Source of the DNA: Nocardia sp. MH4
GTDB lineage: Bacteria; Actinomycetota; Actinomycetes; Mycobacteriales; Mycobacteriaceae
NCBI RefSeq assembly: GCF_019266065.1
Contig: NZ_LPNR01000103.1
Location: forward strand, 45,291-109,290
DNA length: 64,000 nucleotides
Direction: 5' to 3'
The translations under genes and the position numbers were made by a program. Below the pieces are notes generated by a model. That model saw nothing but the letters and a program-made list of their open reading frames with translations, was not told where the DNA came from and searched no databases. Positions 17,046-24,935 of this stretch are shown piece by piece; the stretch's first letter is position 1; every line of letters starts with the position of its first letter.

Positions 17046-17702
17046 TCAGCGCAGCAGGGCGAGTCGGCTGACGAGGTCGTTGGGCCGGTATACCGAGGCG
17101 CTCCGGGTCCATGCCTGCCCCGACTCCGGATCGTAGGTGCTGGGCATGGTCACCCCCGCCGGGGCGAACGCGTGGAAGCCCTGCTTGATGGTGGTGTGGG
17201 TGGCGCGCCACTGATGGTCGGCGAAGGCGACCACCGCCACGGCGTCCGACTTCATCGACGGTCCACGCAGCTCCGCGACCTTGGCGGCCACCCCTTCGGT
17301 CGACAGATATGCCAGCGTGCCGTCTGTGGCGCGTACCGGATCGATGGAGACCACATCGGTGAGGTGGTAGCGGGACACGAGCACCTCGGCGATTTCGGTT
17401 TGGGCATACACCGGGATGTCGCGATCACCGCGGGCGGCGACGACCGCCGCGGCGAGCTCCTCGTTGACCGGTCCCGGCGCGCCGACCTCGCGCGCCGGGT
17501 CCACGCCCGCCGGAATCCGGTTGCCGAAGCTGTAGGCGAGCACGATCGTGGCCGACTCTGCTGGACCGGCGGGTGCGGTCCACAGATCGAGCGTCGACTG
17601 ATCGAAAGCCGGGACAGGGAAGTCGGCGGCGGCGGGAGCGTAGGTGAACAGTGCGGAGACCGCGGCGATGCTCACGGCCGCCGCGGCGCGATTCCAACTC
17701 AT
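17046..17702 (-). CDS. secreted protein of unknown function
   Basis: 218 residues from ATG 17702, beginning MSWNRAAAAVSIAAVSAL, a clear signal peptide ending near AAADFPVP. The mature part has TIVLAYSFGNRIPAGVD, IPVYAQTEIAEVLVSRY, VVAFADHQWRATHTTI and SGQAWTRSASVYRP. The central layout faintly recalls YdcF/DUF218 proteins, but I do not recognise the family firmly. The ribosome site is weak, and a TTG 21 bp upstream is possible. It is transcribed divergently from the PadR gene, and the intergenic region contains a perfect TATGTTC/GAACATA palindrome, so it is probably under PadR control. Confidence 0.7.
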   Translation of the reverse strand: MSWNRAAAAVSIAAVSALFTYAPAAADFPVPAFDQSTLDLWTAPAGPAESATIVLAYSFGNRIPAGVDPAREVGAPGPVNEELAAAVVAARGDRDIPVYAQTEIAEVLVSRYHLTDVVSIDPVRATDGTLAYLSTEGVAAKVAELRGPSMKSDAVAVVAFADHQWRATHTTIKQGFHAFAPAGVTMPSTYDPESGQAWTRSASVYRPNDLVSRLALLR

Positions 17703-17760
17703 GGCGGCGGACTCTAACAGCAATCACGGCCGCGCGCATACGCTACCCACGTCCGGTGCC

Positions 17761-17778
17761 TATGTTCGTAGGAACATA
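17761..17778. promoter_or_regulatory. PadR-type operator palindrome
   Basis: TATGTTCGTAGGAACATA: perfect 7-bp arms around GTAG. PadR regulators bind ATGT-ACAT-containing palindromes. It is between the divergent secreted-protein gene and padR. A related TGTTC...GAACA element (17863-17884) overlaps the padR ribosome site region, and a TTGACA -35-like hexamer is at 17834-17839. Confidence 0.6.
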
Positions 17779-17894
17779 GACGCGATGAAGAACGTCCAGT
17801 AGGTCAACTTGGTGAGCAGTCAAAACTTAGTTCTTGACACGGACTGTCTGTCGATGTGATCGTGTTCATACATTCTAAGGAACATAGGAGTCCG

Positions 17895-18461
17895 ATGCAG
17901 CTCGACTATGTGATCCTCGGCTTGCTCTCGGTGCGGCGCCTGACCGGCTACGACCTGCGGCTGTGGATGACAGGCTCCGGCCGCTACCTCGGTTATGGGG
18001 TCCAACTGCCTCAGATCTACCGGCGCCTAGCGCAATTGGTCGATCGCGGTCTGGTGGGTTTCGAGATCGACGCACGCGAAGGGCGGCCGGACGCGAAGGT
18101 TTACTCCATGACCGAGGCGGGCCGAGCCGCGCTGCTGGAATGGGCACGCTCCCCGTACGAGCCGTCACCGCGGCCGATGGACCCGGAGTTCAACCTGCGC
18201 TTCGTGTTCGCCGGGCAGTTGGATCGGGAGATCGCGATCGACATCGTCCGCACCGAACTGGCCTACCGGATCGAGCACGACGCCACCTCGCCCGCCGCGC
18301 CGCTCCCGGAAATCTACGACCCGCAAATCCCTGAGCTGGACCCGAACTGGGCCCGGGAAATCCATACGTTGGCCCACGAGAACGGTTACGCGTACGCGCG
18401 GTCCTACATCACCTGGCTCCAGCTCACCCTCGCCCGCCTCGAAGCGGGCCGTCCGGACTGA
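17895..18461 (+). CDS. PadR family transcriptional regulator
   Basis: 188 residues. N-terminal winged helix of the PadR type: LDYVILGLLSVRRLTGYDLR, then LPQIYRRLAQLVDRGLVGFE, REGRPDAKVYSMTEAGRAALLEW. The C-terminal helical dimer region ends SYITWLQLTLARLEAG, as in the Vir/AphA-like PadR subfamily. ATG 17895 follows AGGAGTCCG. Two TGTTC/GAACA elements upstream suggest autoregulation and control of the divergent secreted-protein gene. The exported-protein genes immediately downstream are in the same direction and may be its targets. Confidence 0.9.
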   Translation: MQLDYVILGLLSVRRLTGYDLRLWMTGSGRYLGYGVQLPQIYRRLAQLVDRGLVGFEIDAREGRPDAKVYSMTEAGRAALLEWARSPYEPSPRPMDPEFNLRFVFAGQLDREIAIDIVRTELAYRIEHDATSPAAPLPEIYDPQIPELDPNWAREIHTLAHENGYAYARSYITWLQLTLARLEAGRPD

Positions 18462-18491
18462 CGTCCACGCCTTGTGAAATGAGAAGAAGAC

Positions 18492-19199
18492 ATGAGTAAG
18501 TACAGTGCGATTTCGGCAGCCGTCATCGCCGCGATCGCCTCCGTCTCGACTGCCTCGAATGCTGCGGCGGCACCGGAGACGACGTCACCGGTGACCTACC
18601 ATGCGTCCGTGGTCGGCGGTTCCGTAATAACGACCCTCGAGAACGGAACCTTCACTCTCGCGCCGGATTCGCGAACGGTGACGATTCGGGACACCGCGGC
18701 GCGAGATCTCGAATCGCTACCGCTGGCCGCCACCGTCGACGGTGCGCATCTCCCGATTCGGCCGTACATCTCCGCCGACGGCCGCCAGCTCACCCTGGTC
18801 CCGGACACCACGGCCCTGCTGCCGCACCCGGCTCAGCCGATCGCGTCGCCGATCGAGAACCAGCTGGCCATGAACGACCTCATCAACTCGGTGAGTATCG
18901 GCACCTCGGTCGGCTCGCTGATCGGTACCGCGATCGGCGCGGTCATCGGCATCGGCGCCGGGTTCGCCCTCGCCGGCGCCTCCTGCCTGGCTTTGAGTAT
19001 CGGTTGCGTGGTAGCCGCGCTGCCGATCATCACGCTCGTCGGTGGCGTCGGCGCCCTGGCCGGTGTCGTGCTGGGCGGCGGTTCCACCGCCGCGTTCGCG
19101 CTCTACGAATATCTCACCACCCTCAACGCGGCGCCCGGCACGAGCAAGTACGGCGAGTACGCGCAGGGCAAGCCCAGCACCGCACCCGAGGTTCGCTGA
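18492..19199 (+). CDS. secreted hydrophobic protein, first of a tandem pair
   Basis: 235 residues with signal peptide (AAVIAAIASVSTASNAAAAP), a beta-rich domain (SVVGGSVITTLENGTFTLAP; LPLAATVDGAHLPI; RQLTLVPDTT), the linker PIENQLAMNDLINSVSIG, and a glycine-zipper-like hydrophobic stretch (GSLIGTAIGAVIGIGAGFAL then ALAGVVLGGGSTAAFALYEY). It resembles the DUF8020-type secreted proteins common in Nocardia, as I remember them. It and the next gene are clear paralogues with the same order of elements. Role unknown; the zipper suggests envelope insertion. It lies 30 bp after padR. Confidence 0.75.
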   Translation: MSKYSAISAAVIAAIASVSTASNAAAAPETTSPVTYHASVVGGSVITTLENGTFTLAPDSRTVTIRDTAARDLESLPLAATVDGAHLPIRPYISADGRQLTLVPDTTALLPHPAQPIASPIENQLAMNDLINSVSIGTSVGSLIGTAIGAVIGIGAGFALAGASCLALSIGCVVAALPIITLVGGVGALAGVVLGGGSTAAFALYEYLTTLNAAPGTSKYGEYAQGKPSTAPEVR

Positions 19200-19200
19200 T

Positions 19201-19962
19201 ATGGCATCTCGCACGATCGGCATGGGATCGTCCGCCGGCGCGATGGCAGTCCTTCTCGCCGCAGCCGCGATCGCGGCGGCACCGGCCTCGGCCGAGTCGG
19301 GCGCGGCAGCACAGTTCGAATCGGCGGTGGTCGGCGGCGCCGTGGTCACCACCCTGACCAGCGGTGGATTCGCCGTCGCCGCCGACGGTCTGACGATCGA
19401 GATCCGCGATGACGGCGGTACCCGAATCGATGTGCTGCCGTTGGCTTTCGAGCTCGAGGGCCAACGGCACCGCATCACCCAGCACATCTCCGATGCCGGG
19501 CGCACGCTGACGTTGACGCCGGACACCGCCGGTATCAGCTCCATTGCCTCGCCGATGGAGGAGCAGCTCGCGCTCAACGAACTCGCCGGAAACCTCACCC
19601 GGGGAACCGTCGTCGGCACCCTGGTCGGCACGGTGGTCGGGGCGCTCGTCGGCGCGGTGATCGGACTGGGTTCCTGTCTGATCGTCGGACCGGCCTGCCT
19701 GGCCACCACACCGGCCGCGATCGCCGCGTTCGCCGGCGCGGGCGGGCTCGCCGGAACGCTGCTCGCCGGTGCGGCGACGCTGGTCGATGGTGTATGGAAA
19801 TACCTGCGCACCAGACAATCCGAGCCCGGACAAAGCCCGTTCGCGAACCAGGACGGCGTGCTCGATCCGCAGGGAACCGGGGTGCCGGATGCCAACCTGC
19901 GGTTGCCGAGCGGATCGGCCAACGGACTCAAGACCGGCTCCTCGAGCGGATCGTCCCGGTGA
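19201..19962 (+). CDS. secreted hydrophobic protein, second of a tandem pair
   Basis: 253 residues, paralogue of the preceding gene: signal peptide (AVLLAAAAIAAAPASA), ESAVVGGAVVTTLTSGGFAV, LPLAFELEGQRHRI, TLTLTPDTAGISSIASPMEEQ, then the Gly/Ala zipper GTVVGTLVGTVVGALVGAVI. The tail is longer, Ser/Gly-rich (SGSANGLKTGSSSGSSR). It starts one base after the preceding stop, and its own stop overlaps the GTG of the esterase gene, so the three are translationally coupled. Confidence 0.78.
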   Translation: MASRTIGMGSSAGAMAVLLAAAAIAAAPASAESGAAAQFESAVVGGAVVTTLTSGGFAVAADGLTIEIRDDGGTRIDVLPLAFELEGQRHRITQHISDAGRTLTLTPDTAGISSIASPMEEQLALNELAGNLTRGTVVGTLVGTVVGALVGAVIGLGSCLIVGPACLATTPAAIAAFAGAGGLAGTLLAGAATLVDGVWKYLRTRQSEPGQSPFANQDGVLDPQGTGVPDANLRLPSGSANGLKTGSSSGSSR

Positions 19963-21014
19963 TCCCGACAGGCGTTTCCACGATTGTCCGATCCGCGATC
20001 GCCGCAGTACTGGCCACCGTGTTCGGCCTGAGCCAATCCGCCGCAGCGGCACCGCCCGCAGACCGCACCGACACCGGCAGCTACACCGCGGGCGGGCTGA
20101 CCTACGACTACCGCAGCTTCGTGCCCGGCGCACTACCGGAGGCCCCGGCCCTGCTCGTCATGGTCCATGGCTGCAACACCACCGCCGAGCAACAGCAGCA
20201 GGCAAGTCAGCTCGACCCGATAGCCCGGCGTGCGGGTTTCGTCGTCCTCTACGTCGACGGCAGCCCGCTCAACGAACTCCAAGGGCGCTGCTGGTCGGGG
20301 CTGGCGGCACCGGGAAACGAATCGCGAACCTCGGGCGACGCGGCCGCGATCGCGGGTATGACCCGGCTCGTCGCCGACCGCTACCACGTCGATTCTCGGC
20401 GGATCTATGCGCTCGGAATGTCCTCGGGCGCATTCCAAACGGCAATGCTCGGCGGTCTTTTCCCGGACCTGTATGCCGCGATCGGCCTGCATTCGGGCGG
20501 TCCGTTCGGTCATGGCGTGCCGGGATGTGTCGGCACCTACCTGCCGATCGCCGCACCGGAAGCGCTGGCGGCGCGAGCATTTTCCGCTCAAGGCGAGCAT
20601 CGCCGGGTGCTGCCGGTCATCGCCTTCCACGGCGACGCCGACAAGACCGTGCCCTACGAGTGCGGGCAAGAGGCGGTCGAGCAGTGGCGACTGACCAACA
20701 ACACGACCCTTGCCGCCCAAGGTGTTCCGGAACCGATTCCCGCCACACCGTCCAACATCGGTGAGGGTGTCGCGCAGGTTGCCCAGGGCCACCGCTTCAC
20801 GGTCCGAACATGGGAGCTCCCGAACTCGCCGTGCCCCGTGCTGCAATCCTGGACCGTCCACGGCGAAGGCCATTTCTGGTCCGGTGGCTCTCCTGATGCG
20901 CGCTCGGCGCAGTTCACCGACCCTCGTGGCCCCAACGCCTCGGAATTGGTGTGGGAGTTCTTCTCCCGCATCGATCGGACCGAGAACGGTTACCACTGCC
21001 GCCGATCCGCATAA
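19959..21014 (+). CDS. secreted PHB depolymerase/LpqC-family esterase
   Basis: 351 residues from GTG 19959, which overlaps the previous stop by four bases (GTGA). Signal peptide SAIAAVLATVFGLSQSAAAA. Catalytic features: oxyanion loop VMVHGCNTTAEQQQQ, nucleophile GMSSGAFQT, Asp in FHGDADKTVPYECG, His in VHGEGHFWSGG. The family hydrolyses polyhydroxyalkanoate or feruloyl-type esters; the actual substrate is unknown. Coupled to the two hydrophobic secreted proteins upstream and followed by an MFS carrier, which suggests breakdown and uptake, or export, of one compound. Confidence 0.88.
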   Translation: MIPTGVSTIVRSAIAAVLATVFGLSQSAAAAPPADRTDTGSYTAGGLTYDYRSFVPGALPEAPALLVMVHGCNTTAEQQQQASQLDPIARRAGFVVLYVDGSPLNELQGRCWSGLAAPGNESRTSGDAAAIAGMTRLVADRYHVDSRRIYALGMSSGAFQTAMLGGLFPDLYAAIGLHSGGPFGHGVPGCVGTYLPIAAPEALAARAFSAQGEHRRVLPVIAFHGDADKTVPYECGQEAVEQWRLTNNTTLAAQGVPEPIPATPSNIGEGVAQVAQGHRFTVRTWELPNSPCPVLQSWTVHGEGHFWSGGSPDARSAQFTDPRGPNASELVWEFFSRIDRTENGYHCRRSA

Positions 21015-21050
21015 GCGCCGGCTCGACCTTTCCGAGAATTCTGGAACCAC

Positions 21051-22292
21051 GTGACCTTTCCTGAGACCGACCACAGCGTCGGCGAGAATACCTCTGCCGC
21101 AGTCCCTTCCGACCGGCGCCTGTTGTCACTGCTGTTCACCGCCAACACCGCCATGTACGCGCTGTACACCGGTGTCGCCGGGGTGCTGCTGCCCTTGCAG
21201 ATCGAACGAATCGATCCCGCCGACAAGGTCGCCAACCTCGGGCTGGTCGCAGGCGTGGCAGCGATCTTCGCGACGGTGTTCAATCCGGTCGCGGGTGCAC
21301 TGTCGGATCGCTCCGGCCGCCGCAATCCCTGGATCCTGGGGGCCGGGCTCGCGGCGATCGCGGCGATGGCCCTGCTGGGCAGTGTGAACACGGTGCTTCT
21401 GGTCGCCATCGCCTGGTGCCTCGGGCAGGCGGTCATGAACGTCTATCAGGCCGCGCTGACTTCGGTGGTGCCCGACCGGGTGCCGGTGGAAAGGCGCGGG
21501 ATCGCCTCGGCCGCGGTTGGTCTCGGGTTGCCCGTCGGATCGGTCTCGGGCGTGCTGATCGCCTCGGTGTTCGCCGAGCATTTCCGCACCGGATATCTTG
21601 TGCTCGGTACGCTGGTCGCGGTGGCGGCGGTGCTGTTCACCTCCGGCGCCCGCGAACAGCGGAGGCAGGTCACAGCGTCCGTGCCATGGCGAGAACAGGT
21701 GACTGTCTTCCTGAATGTGCTGCGCGAGCACGACTTTCGATGGGCGTTCATCGGACGAGCGCTGCTGGTGCTGGGCTACTTCGCGGTCGTGGGCTACAAG
21801 CTCTACATTCTCCAGGACCACACCCGGCTGCCCGAGGGGCTGGATCCGGCCGATGGTGTGGCCGTCCTCGCGACCATCTCCGCTGTCACCATGGCCTTCT
21901 CGACCGTGGTGGGCGGAGTGCTCTCCGATCGGCTGAACCGCCGAAAGCTCTTCGTCGCGCTCTCCGCGGCGCTGGCGGCCGCGGCCCAGATGATCCCGGT
22001 GATCAGCCCGACCTGGCCCGGCATGATGGCCTTCGCCGCGGTCAATGGTCTGGCGTTCGGCTGCTTCATGGCTGTCGACACCGCCCTGGTCACCATGGTG
22101 CTCCCGAAGGCCGAGGATGCCGCCCGCGATATGGGCGTGCTCAATATCGCCAACGCGGGGCCCCAGATCCTCGGTCCCTTCGTCGCTTCCGCCGTCGTCA
22201 GCCTGGGCGGCTATACCGCCCTCTTCGTCGTCGGTGCCGTGCTGTCGGTACTCGGCGCGCTGGCCGTGGCGCCGATTCGTTCAGTGCGCTGA
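21051..22292 (+). CDS. MFS transporter
   Basis: 413 residues, about 12 transmembrane helices. Family signature between helices 2 and 3: NPVAGALSDRSGRRNPWIL; repeated after helix 8 as GVLSDRLNRRKLFVAL. The overall pattern resembles the GPH/SLC45-like sugar or lipid carriers. Start GTG 21051 (VTFPETD) lies 36 bp after the esterase stop and has a weak ribosome site. Likely moves the product or substrate of the neighbouring secreted enzymes. Confidence 0.87.
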   Translation: MTFPETDHSVGENTSAAVPSDRRLLSLLFTANTAMYALYTGVAGVLLPLQIERIDPADKVANLGLVAGVAAIFATVFNPVAGALSDRSGRRNPWILGAGLAAIAAMALLGSVNTVLLVAIAWCLGQAVMNVYQAALTSVVPDRVPVERRGIASAAVGLGLPVGSVSGVLIASVFAEHFRTGYLVLGTLVAVAAVLFTSGAREQRRQVTASVPWREQVTVFLNVLREHDFRWAFIGRALLVLGYFAVVGYKLYILQDHTRLPEGLDPADGVAVLATISAVTMAFSTVVGGVLSDRLNRRKLFVALSAALAAAAQMIPVISPTWPGMMAFAAVNGLAFGCFMAVDTALVTMVLPKAEDAARDMGVLNIANAGPQILGPFVASAVVSLGGYTALFVVGAVLSVLGALAVAPIRSVR

Positions 22293-22329
22293 AGTCGCAC
22301 CCGATCCCGGACAGGAAACACCCACCTCC

Positions 22330-23400
22330 ATGACGCATTCAACCCGGTCCGGCATCAGCCGCCGCGACGTTCTGTCCGGCGCCGTCGCAGGGATCACCCT
22401 TGCCGGCCTGACACCCGCGGCGGCCGTCGCCGCCGAAGTGCCGAAGTTCGCGCCGCGAGCTGTCGATACCGCGCGTCTTCTGATCACCGGCGACGCAGGC
22501 ACCGGTACCCGCACCCAATGGGCGGTCGCGGACGCGGCGCGGCAGTTTCACGCCCGCGAGCCGTTCACCATGGCAGTCGGCCTCGGCGACAACATCTACG
22601 AATCCGGCCCGCACGCCCCCGACGACGTCCAATTCACCACGAAATTCGAGGATCCCAATGCGGGCCTGGACTTTCCGTGGGCCATGGTGCTCGGCAACCA
22701 CGACACCTCCGGGGTGTTCCCCGGCGACGGCGGCTGGCTGACCCGCGGCAACCACGAAGTCGAGTATCACGCCAAATCCGCACGCTGGTGGATGCCGAGC
22801 CGCTACTACTCGGTGTGCGTGCCCGAACAGAACCCCGTGCTGGAGTTGTTCATCCTCGATGTCAACCCGCTCGCGGCCTACCTGCCACCATTGCTGGAAC
22901 CGTACTGGTCGGTGGACGGTCCCTACATGAACGAGCAGCGCGCCTGGCTCGACCGCGCGCTGGCCGAGTCGACCGCGCGGTGGAAGATCGCCTGCACCCA
23001 CCAGCCGTATCTCAGCAACGGACCACACGGGGACGCGGGCCGCTACGAAGGGCTGGCGATCGAACCGATCAACGGTGTGCACGTCAAACGGTTCCTCGAA
23101 GACCATGTGCTGGGCAAGGTCTCCTTCCTGCTCTCCGGTCACGACCACACCCTCCAGGTCCTCGAACCGACCGCCGCGACCAAAGGCACCCGACAGATCA
23201 TCTCGGGCGCGGCGAGCAAGACCGCGACCGGGCTCTCCGCCACCCACTCGGAGTCGGCGCACCCGGCCCTCTTCGAAACCCAGCACGAGCTGGGATTCAT
23301 GGTCATGGACCTGAGTGTCGACGCCGTGAATCTTCGCGTGATCACCGTGGAGCCGACCGCGGGTGTGAGTAGCCAGGTGTTCGACCGCCGCCTGAGCTGA
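22330..23400 (+). CDS. Tat-exported metallophosphoesterase (purple acid phosphatase-like)
   Basis: 356 residues. N-terminal twin-arginine signal SRRDVLSGAVAGITLAGL. Metal-binding motifs in order: LITGDAGTGT (Asp), VGLGDNIYESG, VLGNHDTSG, HQPYLSNGPHG and SGHDHTLQVLE. These match acid-phosphatase-5-like calcineurin-fold enzymes. Exported and folded in the cytoplasm before Tat translocation, consistent with metal loading. ATG 22330 is 38 bp after the MFS gene, last of the apparent secreted-enzyme operon. Confidence 0.9.
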   Translation: MTHSTRSGISRRDVLSGAVAGITLAGLTPAAAVAAEVPKFAPRAVDTARLLITGDAGTGTRTQWAVADAARQFHAREPFTMAVGLGDNIYESGPHAPDDVQFTTKFEDPNAGLDFPWAMVLGNHDTSGVFPGDGGWLTRGNHEVEYHAKSARWWMPSRYYSVCVPEQNPVLELFILDVNPLAAYLPPLLEPYWSVDGPYMNEQRAWLDRALAESTARWKIACTHQPYLSNGPHGDAGRYEGLAIEPINGVHVKRFLEDHVLGKVSFLLSGHDHTLQVLEPTAATKGTRQIISGAASKTATGLSATHSESAHPALFETQHELGFMVMDLSVDAVNLRVITVEPTAGVSSQVFDRRLS

Positions 23401-23599
23401 CCTCCGAGTGGAAGAGGGTGGGGACACGCGATGCGGACGAGGACCCCGCTGCCGGACGTGGGATGAAGCGTCGGCGCCGACCACACCGATCGAACCGCTG
23501 CACAGATGGTTCTCCGAGCCTTCCGTCCAGCCGCTGGCTCAGCGTCCCTGCCCCCATGATCGATACCCGGCAGGCCTGCGATGCCGTTGACATGCATCC

Positions 23600-23642
23600 G
23601 ATTGGCTGCCTAAATTGTATGGGCAGCTGATCGGCTGCCTAT
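23600..23642. promoter_or_regulatory. direct repeats upstream of the SRPBCC/ArsR operon
   Basis: GATTGGCTGCCTAA (23600-23613) and GATCGGCTGCCTAT (23629-23642) are near-identical 14-mers 29 bp apart, with GGGCAGC between them forming an inverted match to GGCTGCC. The second overlaps the region just before the ribosome site of the SRPBCC gene. A plausible operator for the ArsR-type protein encoded by the second gene. Confidence 0.5.
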
Positions 23643-23659
23643 TGCAGAGGAGGCTCGCC

Positions 23660-24100
23660 ATGGCCGATATCCGGCACCGTGTGGGGGTTTTCGCCCCACA
23701 GCAGAAGGTCTACGACACCGTCAGCACGCCAAGCGGAGTGTCGAAGTGGTGGATGTCCGCCAGCGGCGACCCCGAGCACGCGCTCGAGTTCGGCGACGGC
23801 GACGAGCCGATCCTCGCTGTGCGGGTGGTCGAGCTCGTCCCAGGGCGGCGCGTGAAGTGGGAATGTATGGATGGGCCGGGCGAGTGGGTCGGCACTACGA
23901 TCACCTTCGACATCTATCCCGGACCGGTGGCGGAGGAGACGGTCGTGAAGTTCACCCATGCGAACTGGCGTGAGCCGGTGGAGTTCATGCACCACTGTTC
24001 CACTCGCTGGGGGCAGTTCCTGTTCAGTCTGAAGAACGGGCTGGAGAACGGCGGCTGGCAGCCCGTCGCGGCGATGCCCCCCGCCAGCAGCTGGAACTGA
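23660..24100 (+). CDS. SRPBCC (AHSA1-like) domain protein
   Basis: 146 residues. START/AHSA1 fold: RHRVGVFAPQQKVYDTVSTPSGVSKWWM, VRVVELVPGRRVKWECMDGPGEWVGTTITFDIYP, and a C-terminal helix CSTRWGQFLFSLKNGLENG. A hydrophobic-ligand binding or small-molecule stress protein, exact ligand unknown. ATG 23660 follows AGAGGAGG. It is the first gene of a pair with the ArsR-SRPBCC protein 6 bp downstream. Confidence 0.85.
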   Translation: MADIRHRVGVFAPQQKVYDTVSTPSGVSKWWMSASGDPEHALEFGDGDEPILAVRVVELVPGRRVKWECMDGPGEWVGTTITFDIYPGPVAEETVVKFTHANWREPVEFMHHCSTRWGQFLFSLKNGLENGGWQPVAAMPPASSWN

Positions 24101-24106
24101 CCGACG

Positions 24107-24877
24107 GTGGACGACGTCTTCCGGGCGCTGGCCGATCCGACCCGCCGCCGGCTCTTGGACGACCTCAACGCTCACAACGGGCAGACGCTGCGTGAACTGT
24201 GCGCCGGCCTGGACATGGCCCGGCAGTCGGTGAGCAAGCACCTCGCGATCCTGGAGCGGGCGAACCTGGTCACCCCCGTCCGGCGGGGCCGCGAGAAGGT
24301 TCACTACCTCAACCTGGCGCCGATCAACGAGATCGCGCAACGCTGGATCAATCAGTACGACCGGGCCCGCGTCGAGGCCCTCTCGGATCTGAAACATGCC
24401 TTGGAACGGACCCACATGGACGCGACCGGCACCCACGAATTCGTCTACACCACCTACATCCGCACCACCCCGGAACTGCTCTGGCAGGCCCTCACCGAAC
24501 CGGCCTTCACCCGCAGGTACTGGGCCGGCTATACCTTCGAGTCGGACTGGCGGCCCGGCTCGACCATCGTCGTGACGGCTGGCGACGGCACCGTCGCCGA
24601 CGACCCCGAACAGGTTGTCCTGGAAGCCGATCCGTACCGCCGCCTTGTCTATACCTGGCATCGCACCACGACCTGCCACGGCGGGACATCCGAACCGCGC
24701 TCCAGGGTGGCCTTCGACCTCGAGGACACGGGTGGCCTCGTGAAACTCACCGTGGTCCACGACGGATTCCTGCCGGGCAGCGCGGTACTGGAGAGCATCA
24801 GCCAGGGCTGGCCGCGTGTCCTTGCCGACCTCAAGACCCTGCTGGAAACAGGCGAGCTGACCGAAACGGTTCGCTGA
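24107..24877 (+). CDS. ArsR-type HTH fused to an SRPBCC domain
   Basis: 256 residues from GTG 24107. Residues 1-90: ArsR winged helix (VFRALADPTRRRLLDDLNAHNGQTL; MARQSVSKHLAILERANLV; REKVHYLNLAPI). Residues ~110-250: SRPBCC/AHSA1 domain (FVYTTYIRTTPELLWQALTEPAFTRRYW). No Cys metal site in the HTH, so it likely senses an organic ligand through its own SRPBCC domain. Starts 6 bp after the SRPBCC gene, and direct repeats upstream of the operon are candidate operators. Confidence 0.88.
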   Translation: MDDVFRALADPTRRRLLDDLNAHNGQTLRELCAGLDMARQSVSKHLAILERANLVTPVRRGREKVHYLNLAPINEIAQRWINQYDRARVEALSDLKHALERTHMDATGTHEFVYTTYIRTTPELLWQALTEPAFTRRYWAGYTFESDWRPGSTIVVTAGDGTVADDPEQVVLEADPYRRLVYTWHRTTTCHGGTSEPRSRVAFDLEDTGGLVKLTVVHDGFLPGSAVLESISQGWPRVLADLKTLLETGELTETVR

Positions 24878-24935
24878 GGCGCCTGGCGTCGGTGTCGCTC
24901 CACCTCGGTGTCCCCACCTCGTCGATGTGCGACAT

